NCBI GenBank assembly: GCA_963669155.1
Contig: OZ022576.1
Location: 27,802,866 to 27,866,865, forward strand
Direction of reading: 5' to 3'
DNA length: 64,000 nucleotides
Source of the DNA: Arbacia lixula
Taxonomy: Eukaryota; Echinodermata; Echinoidea; Arbacioida; Arbaciidae
The notes under the pieces are model-generated. The model made no database searches, was not told where the DNA came from, and saw only the letters and a program-made list of their open reading frames with translations. The position numbers were made by a program, and so were the translations under genes. This document shows, in pieces, positions 1 to 24,258 of the stretch (the first letter of the stretch is position 1; each line of letters starts with the position of its first letter).

Positions 1-347
1 TTCGGGACTTGGTGTTTGTGTTCTCACTACTTGCACTTGCATGGGTGACAACCAAAAAAATACACGGGGGCGGCGGGCGAATTCGCCCCGGAAACACCTA
101 AAAGAGCCCCCGAAACAGGCCAAAAATGCAATTTCGTGGGCGACACGAAAATAGGAAATCGCCCCCGTAACATTTGGCACACGACTAGACTACAAGCAGC
201 CAATCCTAGCTTGACGGCCGCGCACTGCACTGCGGCAATTTGCACAGCGAAGATTGAGAGCGCGCAAGCAAACACAGCATGTTTCACCGACTCACTGTAC
301 TGCTGAATGCATGCTGTGTGTAGTGCAGTATCCATCGCATGTGGAGC

Positions 348-509
348 GTTTCTTCCATGTGCGCGCGCCCGATATCTATGGTAAGCCGTTCCCGCCATAA
401 TGCGTGCCAAAACCATACGCGTACGTTCTGACTTGCACGCGTATGGTTTTGGCACGCGTTTTGGCGGGAACGGCTCTTCATAGTTTCTTCCATGCGCGCG
501 CGCCCGATA
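348..509. repeat. Hairpin flanked by 27-bp direct repeats
   Basis: Arms at about 384-421 and 437-474 are near-perfect inverted copies (AGCCGTTCCCGCC against GGCGGGAACGGCT, continuing through CCAAAACCATACGCG). The hairpin is bracketed by a near-identical direct repeat, GTTTCTTCCATG plus a GCGC run plus CCCGATA, at 348-374 and 483-509. This looks like a small foldback element inserted with, or trapped in, a duplicated target. No coding content is seen in the first 640 bases, and the ORFs that cross this region are palindrome shadows. Confidence 0.7.
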
Positions 510-649
510 CGAATGCATAGTAGTGCATACCTAGCTAGGCCTAGGCGCGCCGCTCGGCTAGACTGCCAGTCGGCCATGCATATGATCGTACGTGTACTGT
601 GTAGTGTATGCAAAGCATACGGGGTACATGAATAATGAATGCTTCCGAG

Positions 650-833
650 GCGAGCTTTGAAGTTTGAGAAGAACATGGATAAATTCCTGGTTCGAGCGGA
701 AACAACAGGGGTTCAGTATCTAATGACCCGTTCATTAGCGGTACGACTAAAACAAAGAAGTTTTCGGCTTCCCGCACAGCTGCTCGAACCAGGAATTTAT
801 CCATGGCGTTTTCTTTCTCAAACTTCAAACTAG
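650..833. repeat. Foldback (hairpin) element
   Basis: The left arm begins TTTGAAGTTTGAGAA and continues through GGATAAATTCCTGGTTCGAGC. It is repeated in inverse at 782-833. The internal segment 729-775 is in turn repeated in inverse at 1463-1508, so this hairpin is nested with the next foldback. Confidence 0.7.
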
Positions 834-877
834 CTTCAAAACTTCGGCCGTCAAGCTGCTAGTGCTATGCTATGCAT

Positions 878-1464
878 GGCATAGTCAGACGTCAGCGACT
901 CAGCTCAGTCAGAGCCAGGCCTAGGGGCAGGGGCATAAACGTAAACATGCACAGTACATACGGTACGGTAAATACAATTTGATATAAATCTTGTCATCTA
1001 AATTTAAGATTTGATAAATGTTATGTAGATCTAATGTAGTTGAATTTTGAAGATTTTCAATGTCAAGGAATATGAAAAAAAATGCACGGCAAACTGTGTT
1101 GCCCATGAATTGTCACAACGGGATAGTCACAATAGCTCTCCCGTAGTTACGGCCGCCTTATTAGTCGGCAAACGGGTATGGCAGCTGCTGTGGCATACCA
1201 GTTTGCCGACTAGTAAAGTGGCCGTAACTACGGGAGAGCTATTGTTTGATTGTGACTATCCCGTTGTGACCATTTATGGCCGGGCAACACAATTTGCCGT
1301 GCATTTTTTTTTCATATTCCTTGACATTGAAAATCTTCAAAGTTTAACTACATTAGATCTACATAACATTTATCAAGTCTTAATTGCAGATTACAAGATC
1401 TATATCAAATTGTACTTACCGTATGCATGTTTGTGCCCCTGGCCCTGGCTAGTCTGACTATGCC
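878..1464. repeat. Large foldback element, about 585 bp
   Basis: Almost the whole stretch is one imperfect palindrome centred near 1190, where TATGGCAGCTGCTGTGGCATA is the turn. Outer ends read CATAGTCAGA and TCTGACTATG. Matched inner blocks include TAGATCTACATAACATTTAT-type sequence and CGTAGTTACGGCC-type sequence. Both strands give spurious ORFs of 60-136 codons here. No transposase is present, so it is read as a foldback-type non-autonomous element. Confidence 0.75.
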
Positions 1465-1597
1465 TGAAAGCCGAAAACTTCTTTGCATTAGTCATATCGC
1501 TAATGAAATATTTAACCTGAATCAACTTTTTAATTTGTTTTAAAGTCAACAAAATAGGCAGCAGAGCAGCCCTGCACTGCTGACCATCATCCCTTCA

Positions 1598-1953
1598 ATG
1601 TGCCACACACACACACACATACACACACCAGTAGCATACGCAGGGGGGGGGGGGGGGGGGGGGTTCAGGGGGTTTAACCCCCCCCCCCCCCCCCCTTTTA
1701 GTTTTTTTTTTGGTCAACCCCCCCCCCCCCCTCCTCTTTCGCCTCCAATTTTTTTAGTTTTTTTGGCTGAACCCCCCCCCCCCCCCCCCCCCCCCCCACT
1801 AAGAGCACTGTTTGAGACTTGACGGAATGGAGAAATTTGTGAAGAAAAAACACTCCCCAAAACCCACCACTACCACTCCCCCCCCCCCTCCATGCTTATC
1901 AACTTCTCGTAACCCCCCCCCCCCCCCCCCTTACAAAAATCCTGCGTGCGCGA
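1598..1953. repeat. G/C-tract element with TIR-like ends
   Basis: After a short (CA)n, the segment begins GTAGCATACGCAGG and ends CCTGCGTGCGCGAC, which are imperfect inverted ends. Inside are runs of G then of C, 10-22 bases each, separated by T-rich spacers. The poly-proline or poly-glycine ORFs here are composition artefacts. Confidence 0.5.
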
Positions 1954-2017
1954 CTGACACACACACACACCAAAAAAAAAAAAAAAAACGCAAACAAAAC
2001 CGCGAAATAGCTCCAGA

Positions 2018-2112
2018 AATTGTAGCCCTGGAAAGTGGAAAAAGAGCCCTGGAAAATGAAAAAGTAGCCCTGGAAAATTTTTAAGTTTCTCCAAAAAGAG
2101 CCCTGGAAAGAA
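2018..2112. repeat. About 21-bp tandem repeat (AGCCCTGGAAAAT)
   Basis: Four copies of a unit like AGCCCTGGAAAATGAAAAAG lie in tandem just after an A-rich tract. From here to 3030 I see only AT-rich unique sequence with no supported gene. Confidence 0.6.
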
Positions 2113-3030
2113 AAACAGTAATTTTTTGGTTGATGGGTGAATGTGACTTTTGGCTTATTTCTATAGAGATTCATTTGCAAATTGATAGCGCCCGTGGCTT
2201 GCTATGTAGCTATAGCTAACTAGCAGCAGCACACATGCACAAATGTTTATACAACAAACGGTAGTTCAGCAGATAGAATCCGTTCATGTTTATCATGCTT
2301 TTTGTCGTATCAATTTTGACACGATATTAAGCCCAAACTTTGAAATATCATTCGTGTGTGATAGGCTCTTGCAGACATGTATGATGATCAAATGTATTTT
2401 CTTCCTTTTGTCTATGTTTGCGGCAGTTAAGTCTCCCCTGCCCCACTGGTAACAGGCGAGTGGCAAGGTAGCGCTCGATCTTTTTCCATGTGTTTTTTTT
2501 TTTTAAATTGTGGCCCCAAAGTCGGGGTGCAGCTTTTACGCGCATGTAGCTAATACGACTGTCAGTACGGTAGTTCAAAAGTTTTGAATACATTACGAAA
2601 ATGGCTTATTGAAAAGTTGCTCTGTATTACAATTCACTCATTGTGATGCAGGGGCCTTTAAGATTCAAACATGCCAGATTGCGTTTTCTAAAGGGAGTCG
2701 AAAAAGATCGTTTCGTTCGCAGCTGCAACACTTCGTCAGGTGTGATACAAAATTGTAGTAAGTAGTGGTTTAAATACCCTATGGTCAGTGCAGCGCACTA
2801 ACCGAAACCCACTCATAAATGATCCAATACTAATGGCCGGCGCATCCGGGTACAATCGACCGCTGATGCGGCTCGCATCGTCAGGCGGTAGGTTGTTCCA
2901 AAGTGACACATTGTTTCTCTGTGTTTCATACTGTAGAGGAAGAGCAGCAGAATTTTTTTCTTTTGAGTGAAAGAAAAATCTCCTTACCCAATGTCATGTT
3001 GAACATTAAGGTTAAAAAATGTATTTCCTA

Positions 3031-3594
3031 TTAAAGGGTTACTAAATTAGAAAAATGAATTACCACTAATCTATGTAAAATCATCCACTAAAAACGAATT
3101 TCTCATTCGTTTGCTGCAATAGAGTCTCATTTTGACAAAAATTTGAAAAAACGCACGCCTCCTGTTACGTTTGAGAAGTAAAAATTCCATAAATGCCAAC
3201 GGCGTAAATAAAATGTTTTATTCACGTCATTCAAACAATACGTTATCAATGGGAACCCCAAAGCTTGTCCGAGGTTTGTCAGAGTACTAATAGACTAATA
3301 GATTCAAAGTGCATTCCATCCATTGAATCTGAATGACAAGATACAGGTGAATACAATAACGCGTTACTACGCAATTAGGGGGAAAGTTGTGAATACATTA
3401 CGAAAATGGTCTATTGTTGACTTCCATACAATCTATGAAAATTTGACTTCTCATACGTCACTGGAGGCGTACGTTTTTTCAAATTTCTGTCAAAATGAGA
3501 CTTTATTGCGGCAAACAAATGTGAAGTTCGTTTTTAGTGGATAATTTTACATAGATTAATGGGAACTTATTTTTCTAATTTAGTAACCCTTTAA
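3031..3594. mobile_element. TTAAAGGGTTACT foldback element, copy 1
   Basis: The ends are TTAAAGGGTTACTAAATTAG and its inverse at 3573-3594. The centre is near 3208, around GGCGTAAATAAAATGTTTTATTCACG. The left arm is shorter than the right, so part of it is lost. A second copy lies at 41359-41758. TTAA at both ends suggests a TTAA target site. There is no coding sequence. Confidence 0.75.
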
Positions 3595-3720
3595 TAGTTG
3601 TAAAATGACAAATAGCAAAGATATTTCCAGATTATGAATAAAGATCTATTCATGATGTTATCAAGTATGCATTACTACCTGGAGTATCACTGTGTTAAAA
3701 AAAATCAAAAAGATTTGATT

Positions 3721-3830
3721 CAGTGAGATCATGTTAACGTCATTTATTTATTTATTTACTCATTTATTTTATTTTATTTTATTTGTTTATGTGTAAATTA
3801 AATTTTTGTTTTGTTTTGTTTTTTGGTGGT
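3721..3830. repeat. ATTT-rich low-complexity tract
   Basis: Tandem TTTA/TTTAT blocks are followed by TTTTG repeats. No function is visible. Confidence 0.6.
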
Positions 3831-3914
3831 ATTTGAACACTTTTGATTTTGCCTCGAATGCATTATTGTCTGTTTTGAGACCAGCAAGAGGAAACAGGGA
3901 CAGTTGTATTTGGG

Positions 3915-4287
3915 TTAAAGGGCATATACTGTACTGGGAAGGCAAAAAAGCCTTCAAAATGTAATTGTTAGCAATCTTCTTGCCAATGGTCTTAAATTCA
4001 TGTATTGTCTATTTTAGAAGCTTGCTGAAAATTATTTGCCCTCAAATGATCTACATTTGGAGTAATGAGTGATTAAATCACAAATCCTCAAAATGTTTGA
4101 CCCGAACATTTTGAGGATTTAATCATTAATCATTAATTACTCCATATGTGGATCATATGAGGGCAAATAACTTTCAGCAAGCTTCTAAAATAGACAATAC
4201 ATGAATTTAAGACCATTGGCAAGAAGATTGCTAACAATTACATTTTGAAGGCTTTTTTGCCTTTCCAGTACAGTATATGCCCTTTAA
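3915..4287. mobile_element. TTAAAGGGCAT foldback element, copy 1
   Basis: This is a 373-bp near-perfect hairpin. It starts TTAAAGGGCATATACTGTAC and ends GTACAGTATATGCCCTTTAA, with the loop near CCCGAACATTTTGAGG at about 4100. A second copy with the same ends and body lies at 62296-62644, inside RNF32. The terminal TTAA fits a TTAA-targeting transposase (piggyBac or Kolobok type, inferred). Confidence 0.8.
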
Positions 4288-4569
4288 GCTTCCCCTTCAA
4301 AGGTAGACATGTACTGTGGTGTTGTCAGCAATCGTTCTGATAGAAATGAGTCACATGATGAAAAAGAAGAATGTATTTCCTTCCTACTGCTCAATATCAG
4401 TTAGAGAACTTTTTCCCCAGTCACATTCAATCAATACAAGAGTCAGCCCACTTTGCAAAGAGAGTACGTATTATCAGGCATCCAGATTTGTTTGTCTTCT
4501 TCCACTACTATTTCATCCCATTTATTTGCAGTTTAAAACATTGAAAACCGAAGCTAAAAATAGTATTTT

Positions 4570-4665
4570 GTAAGTGTTATAAAAATAGAAAATAATCTCT
4601 CCTCTTTTCACTTTTCTTTCTTCACCCCATAAGTGGGTCAATTATCCGAAAGAATACAACCTCAT
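4570..4665. repeat. Dispersed repeat fragment (CTTTTCACTTTTCTTTC type)
   Basis: On the - strand this matches 18222-18300 and 47424-47520: a block with TTGTATTCTTTC followed by A/G-rich GAAAAAGAGGAGA sequence. It is an interspersed repeat of unknown class. The rest of 4288-5007 is AT-rich with nothing recognised. Confidence 0.45.
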
Positions 4666-5007
4666 GATGTTTCCGAAAGTTCTACTATTTTCTGAATTTA
4701 TTAGTAGATTTGTTTTTATTGTACATGCCAAGTCTTTGATGAAATGCACATTTATTGCTTCCAGTCATATAAAAACAAAATGCTTTGCATGCTTTGGAAG
4801 TGATAGTAAACAAAAGAATTTGTGTTGTATTAACAATATATTTGTGTTTTCCAAATAGCTGTGCTATTTAGGATTTGAAATTGCTTTTACATTGAATGAT
4901 TGAAATACTCATTTCTGACTTGAATGCAACTTATTTGCAATTTTCAAGGAAATGGTAATCATTTTTGCATCAAATCCAATTTTTTTCAAGCATTGCATGA
5001 ACCTCAA

Positions 5008-5597
5008 GTATGATGCAGTCGGCTCAAACCGGCCCTCTTGTTTTCTTTTAAATATATTTGTACCAAAATGAACAGTTACAGTACTGAAATTTCACTCATA
5101 GATCAGCAATATTATGCTCCTTCAAGAACTATATATTTTTTTATAATTGAAAATTAGCGAGAAACTTGGAAATTGCGCTTTGAATATTTCTCAGTAAAAC
5201 ATTGTTCATTCAAATCACTGAACCTTGAATCCAGCCCCTACCATTAATGTGCGCTATCTCTGTCAATCCGATGAGTACAGTGCCGACATTTCACCAGTTT
5301 TGCGTCTCAATCATGTTCTTTTCAGTGGAATGAAAAAATGACAGGAAACTTTCTGGGATCGACGAGAAAATCACGGAAGTACGAAAGGAAGTTGAAAAAT
5401 AGAGATATTTCAAATAAAATTGTGCAATTGTCAAATGTGTGCACATTTTCTAAAGTTTTCTTTGGAAAATCTTGAATTTTGTTTACTAATTAGTAAGCAC
5501 ACAACAAATTGCACGTCCAACCTTTGATAACTTGCATTGAGCACAAATATATACAGGGGCCAGTTTCAGGGATAGGGGCTGGTTTGTGGATCACCCA
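5008..5597 (-). mobile_element. CAAACCGGCCCC TIR element, copy 1
   Basis: It begins AGTATGATGC plus CTCAAACCGGCCCTC and ends GGATAGGGGCTGGTTTGTGG. It is homologous along its length, in inverse orientation, to 56441-57031. It is diverged and has no ORF. It is read as a roughly 590-bp non-autonomous DNA element. Confidence 0.65.
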
Positions 5598-6529
5598 CTA
5601 TACAGCAAAATGCGTGTAGGTACAATTTTGTGTAAACTTAACAGTGTAACAGAATTCAAATAATGCATGAAAACATAACTCTGCGATTTTGTTCAAATTC
5701 ATAATGAAAAGTTAAAGCTCATAGTGATATTTCGTTTTTTGCCCTTCTAATCATATCATATCACAAACTTGACAAGCAGTAATCTGATTGAGTCATTTAA
5801 ATTGTTATGTTCAAAATCACATAATCAATGTAAGCATCTACAGGTGCTGGTGTTATTTTTAGATGACCCACCCAAAATTTATGTTAAATGCTTAAGTTAC
5901 CGGTAATACAAATCCATCAAACTCACTTTTCAGTTTTTTCATTCTGAGAGAAGAAACACTTCGTTCTTCTATAGATAAGTCATGGTGTTTACCCAGCTTA
6001 ATGTTTTAGGCATGCAAAAGGGATACTCCATATGTAGAAAGTTTACTAGTTCATAAAGGCTAGTGGTAAAGCTTCCAGTGACCAGTGGATGATATTTTAT
6101 ATGTTCCACTGTTCATGGGTAACTAATGTGCGGCTGGCATGTGGTACTGGTTCTGATACCATGGGTTAATGCTGAAAGGTGTTCAGATGAATGATTTTTT
6201 TTTGTGAATGTATTAGCAGGGAATCTACTCGAGCTATAGGGTATATATGCCACTAAATGCGAAAAACGTTTTTTAGATTTTCTGTTGCCTCCTTCCGATG
6301 TTGCCTTACATGGAAATAAATTAAAGTAGATACTTGGATGAAAATCGTGCCCTAGAGCCAAGGTTTAGTTTGTGATCCTTGCAAGAAAGTGACAACAAAT
6401 ATGAGTATGATCTCAAAATAATTGCGTTATTTTATCCTTGGAGTGGTATTGTGAAAGACATTAATTGAGATTTAAAAGACAATTGAGGAATACCCCTATC
6501 CAATATAATTATGTTATCAATGTTTGCAG
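5598..6529. other. AT-rich sequence, nothing recognised
   Basis: No exon, repeat or RNA gene is recognised. If the small exon at 6530 is real, this is an intron of the amphiphysin-type gene. Confidence 0.4.
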
Positions 6530-20020
<13,491 letters not shown>

Positions 20021-23000
20021 TGACAGCACCAGGATGGTATCTCACCCCATCACTGTAACGTTTATGTAAACATATAGAAATATTTATTCATAAGAAAATT
20101 CTCCCCCAGAGGCTCAAAACGGTGTTCTTGTCGGGTACTTTACGGTCAATGTGAGCACTCGGTATCCATTAAATGCAGGTGTATGATGGGAGCTGGTGAT
20201 ATGTCAGGCATACATCTTCATTGTCCCCACAGCTGATATCCACCTGTGATCCTGTGCCCCATTAAAATTGCTGCAAGGCGTCCATCTGAGTCTAATACTG
20301 GACGCATTTTGTGCTGCATGTCACAAAGTCATAAACTATTTCATTATGGTTTGGATCATCGTTGAAGTCAAGTTCCTCTTCAGCTTATCCATGTAAACTA
20401 GGTCAACATCTTAGTGATATCACTAAACAATTAGCCATGTATGAAAAAAAGAGATCCTGATCCTCTTTGGCATGGAGTAGTGTATATGCCATGTCTCTTT
20501 TACCAATATATCTACAATTTTCTAACATTTCTCTTCATCTCTTTGATTGAAGTTGGGTTGCACTTTGTGACTGCAGAGTTGAACCTGAGGGAAGATTCTT
20601 GCTTGTTGTATTAGATACCTGACTCATCTCAGTCATCATAAGTAGGAGGGTGACCGCAATACCTCATGCTTTTTTTACCTTGAGGAAGTGACTGTGACAA
20701 CTTTGCTGCAACCACATTTTTATTTACACCAGTGTATTATTAAAATGTACATGTCCACTCATTTATTTACTCTGTGGTTTCAATCAAATTTGATTGTTCA
20801 GGCTTTGACCAGCCATTTTACTCACCTATGATGAACATATTTGTGTGACTTGTGTCTAGATACAGTTGTAGTAAATAGGAGCTGAAGGACTTTGCAAACT
20901 TAAGGTGTGGGAAGAATTAGTTTTGTCATGTAGCAGCCAGAACTGGTCTATTTCTTGTCCAAAACATGTATCCCAGGAAGTATTTAAAGGCCCCGAATTG
21001 TCAGCTCATATTGTTTGAGGTATTAGTTTTCCTGAAAATTTAAGTCTTTAAATTTGAGATGAGAGCACAAATTTTCTTGCAAAAAACTCCTGCAAATATT
21101 TTCATGAGAATTCCTTGGAAAGTTGTTTTTTTGTTCATTTGAAGTGAGTTACACATATTAAGTTGTTGCTTGCAATAAATCATATTTTGTATACATTTAT
21201 ACATAGTGCAGCACTGACACAAAATTCCAAACTCAAGTTTTGCATTTTTCTATTTTCCAGGAAGGCCAGTGGAGCTCTTAGTGCTTTTCCTTGAAGCATG
21301 ATCCATTATGTGATCATAGAACTACATTGAGTTGTTACCAGATGTGATACTTAAATTTAAAAAGAAAAAAAAACAGGGAAACTAACATCCTTTCATTTTA
21401 CAGGTCACCAATACAGCTTTCATAATGTGTATTATATCATGTTGGCTGCCTGTTCAATCAAGCTTTAATCTCTTTAACTTGCATGATTTTTCCATGCATC
21501 CGGTAAATGATGTATATGGAGATTTTACCCTTTTTTTATCAGATTTTGGGATCCATTCTATAAAACAGATGATGCATGTGTTTATTTTGCGGGTCAGTAG
21601 GATATGCGTTACCTCTGAATTTTGCCTGAAACCCACTTGGCTTTGCCTCGTGGGTTCAAGCAATTCAGAGGTACTATACATTTGGGCCTTAGATCAACGT
21701 CACAGCTGATTGCAATCTATTGCAGTCAGACTGCAGTCAATGTATGGAGCTGATTGCATTTGATTGCAGTCACTGTGCATTTGATCTCAGGCTCCACTGT
21801 ACCTTCTGTACATAATTCCTAATGACTTACTCAAACCTGTGCATCATTTGTATACTGTTGAATAGAGATGATAATGTGTATTACATTAGATTTAGTTTTT
21901 ATGTCGAAGATGCCCACTTCATAATTTTTGTTAATTTCTGAGCAATTCTAATTTTTTTTATTGAATATCATGCTGAATAAAAAAATTCTTTGATTTTATC
22001 TGGGCATGTTTTTTTTTTACTAAAGTGCTTTCCAAAAGCAAATATCTGTTTTTTTCAACTGCTTTATTTAAAAAAACACACACACAATACAATTTGATAG
22101 ACAGTTTTGGAAAGCAATAAGTGATTTTTAAGTGAAAACTAGCCTAACAAACAGTGCTGTTAGAAGTATATACGCAAATAAGATTATCATCATTGTTAAT
22201 TTCTGCTCATAGATCACTGGGCATGGTGGAGGGTCAAATTATGTGCAAATACCAGAAAATTAAGAGAGGGTGTTTTTCTTCTTCTGTTTGTACACAGTAC
22301 AGCATTAAACATATGCAGAGAGTGTCATGGAGATAATCAAACACAGAATCATCCAAACTTACACTGCACAAAATCTTTTTCCAAAACTTTTATGTAAAAT
22401 GATGTGTGCATTTTTGGTAATTCTCTGAATTCTTTGAAACCTGGCCCAACTAGTGTTACAACATCCATTCTTATTCACTGACGCAGTGTAAGATTTCTGT
22501 CTTTGTAGCACATTTAACTGATGTGCACTAGAGCTGAAGGGGAAAAGGTTGAAACCTTTGTAAGTGTGTTGATTCTGAATACTTACTCTATCACTGGTGG
22601 TCAGCACAGTATCTTGTATGCTGACAAATTAACCAGCGAAACATCGAGGAAGCATGTATTTATATAAGAAATGTGTACTAAAATCAAGAGGAATATACCC
22701 AGCGCATGTACTAATTATGATCATTGAAATGGAAGTTTTATTATGTCACCCCAATAGGGCTGTTTAATCAGTATTTCCCTTTTTCCATTTTCTTTATTAA
22801 GCTATGCAAATTAACTGCATTTTAATTTGATTTTAAAGCAAGTGATTGCATTCATTATGTTAGTTGTGAGATGTTTTCAGTTTTGTAGATATATAGGCAA
22901 TACATGAATGTGTTTTGATTACAGATTGCATAGAATTGAAATAGGTGTGGATTTTTTGCATATATATGACCATTTGATCGAAGGGTGTATATATTTCACA

Positions 23001-23475
23001 TTTTTTACAATCATACTTTGGAAATTGTCACAAATGTATATTGCTTGCATGAAATTGCAGAATATGTATTTCCCCTCATTTATTCACTATGCTTATTTGT
23101 TGAGTATATGTATACATACATTTCATTTTTTCAACCTATGTAGATGACTGTAGTACCTTAATGATCATGAATATTACTTAAGATTATGTAAATTAAGACA
23201 GCTTTAATTATTTTGTAAACAGAATATTCAATATGTCAGGGTTATTTTGGATTTATAGCTTTACAACTTGAAATTTACATATCACTTGTAATCACCGTGC
23301 CAATACTAAACAAGCTCAGGTTCACTGTAGCTGTTTCCATAGAAGTTAACGATTGAATTTGAATTACAAAACTTGCAAAATATATATACAACATAGCCCA
23401 ATTGAATAATGATCGGCCAGATTCTGTTTCTTCCAACCATGTGCTGCAACATTATACCCGAGACATTTGCCATTA

Positions 23476-23905
23476 GCGTGCTTTCGATCTGCGACAGGGA
23501 ACACTTTGTACGGGGAAGTCAACAGACCGTGGCCGTACTCGAGCTACGTTCCCGTCCCGCCCAAAAGCCTTTTCGTTCGCGCTATCGACAGGTACAGGGC
23601 TTTACGTACGGGTTACGTCAGAGTAGTGCGACTACCCTCAGCGTTCAATCAAATATAGGGAATTTGTACTATACACGTATTAATACGTGTGCAATATGTG
23701 CATGCTGTGCGGCATGTATTGTTCTTTACATGCAATCACACGTAAATTGTCGCTCTACGGTGCAGATCGGAGAGGACACAATTTTGCTTCATGACGGTCT
23801 CGGATTCCGTGGTACAGAGAAATTTCAGGAGGTCGCGCATGTGCAGATCGATTTTCGTCTCTAGTTACTGTCCGAAATTTCTCCCGTCGCAGATCGAAAG
23901 CATGC
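23476..23905. mobile_element. 430-bp TIR element (GCGTGCTTTCGATCTGCGAC)
   Basis: The left end, GCGTGCTTTCGATCTGCGAC, and right end, GTCGCAGATCGAAAGCATGC, are near-perfect inverses of about 25 bp with TA on both sides. The body is GC-richer than its surroundings, with no transposase. The ORF crossing it is not a gene. Confidence 0.8.
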
Positions 23906-24059
23906 TATTTAGGCTGACTTTGCCAGAATAATTTAAGAGAACATGTCTGTACTCCATAGGTGAAGAACGATTGATATTCTATAGATCGTTTGAGAATGCT
24001 ATCTTGAATTGTTAAGTTCTGAGTTAGGTGTTAGCTACTAGTTTGAATTAGAAATAGGT

Positions 24060-24258
24060 AGCGTGGCTTCCAGGCTGCAGGGCATTTTGAATTTTCAATG
24101 GAGGGGTCTGGCTGCAGTAGACTACTGGTACTCATTCTCAATTTCTTCTCCAGGTCCCGTCTGCGGAAAAAGAGAATGACACAGTGACTAGTCTTAGAGT
24201 ATTAGACTCCATTTGTCAGCTGGCATCAGACATGTCTGGCAGCCTGGAAGCCAGGCTA
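24060..24258. mobile_element. Short TIR element (GGCTTCCAGGCTG)
   Basis: It begins TGGCTTCCAGGCTGCAGGGC and ends GGCAGCCTGGAAGCCAGGCT, which are inverted ends of about 14 bp around a 200-bp body. A partial copy lies at 17676-17785. Confidence 0.65.

Noticed and set aside
1598-2094. Poly-proline, poly-glycine and mixed ORFs
   Set aside because: Direct result of homopolymer runs in a repeat; no domain, no conserved start.
23409-23864. 151-codon + strand ORF
   Set aside because: It crosses the left end and body of a TIR element; no recognisable domain.
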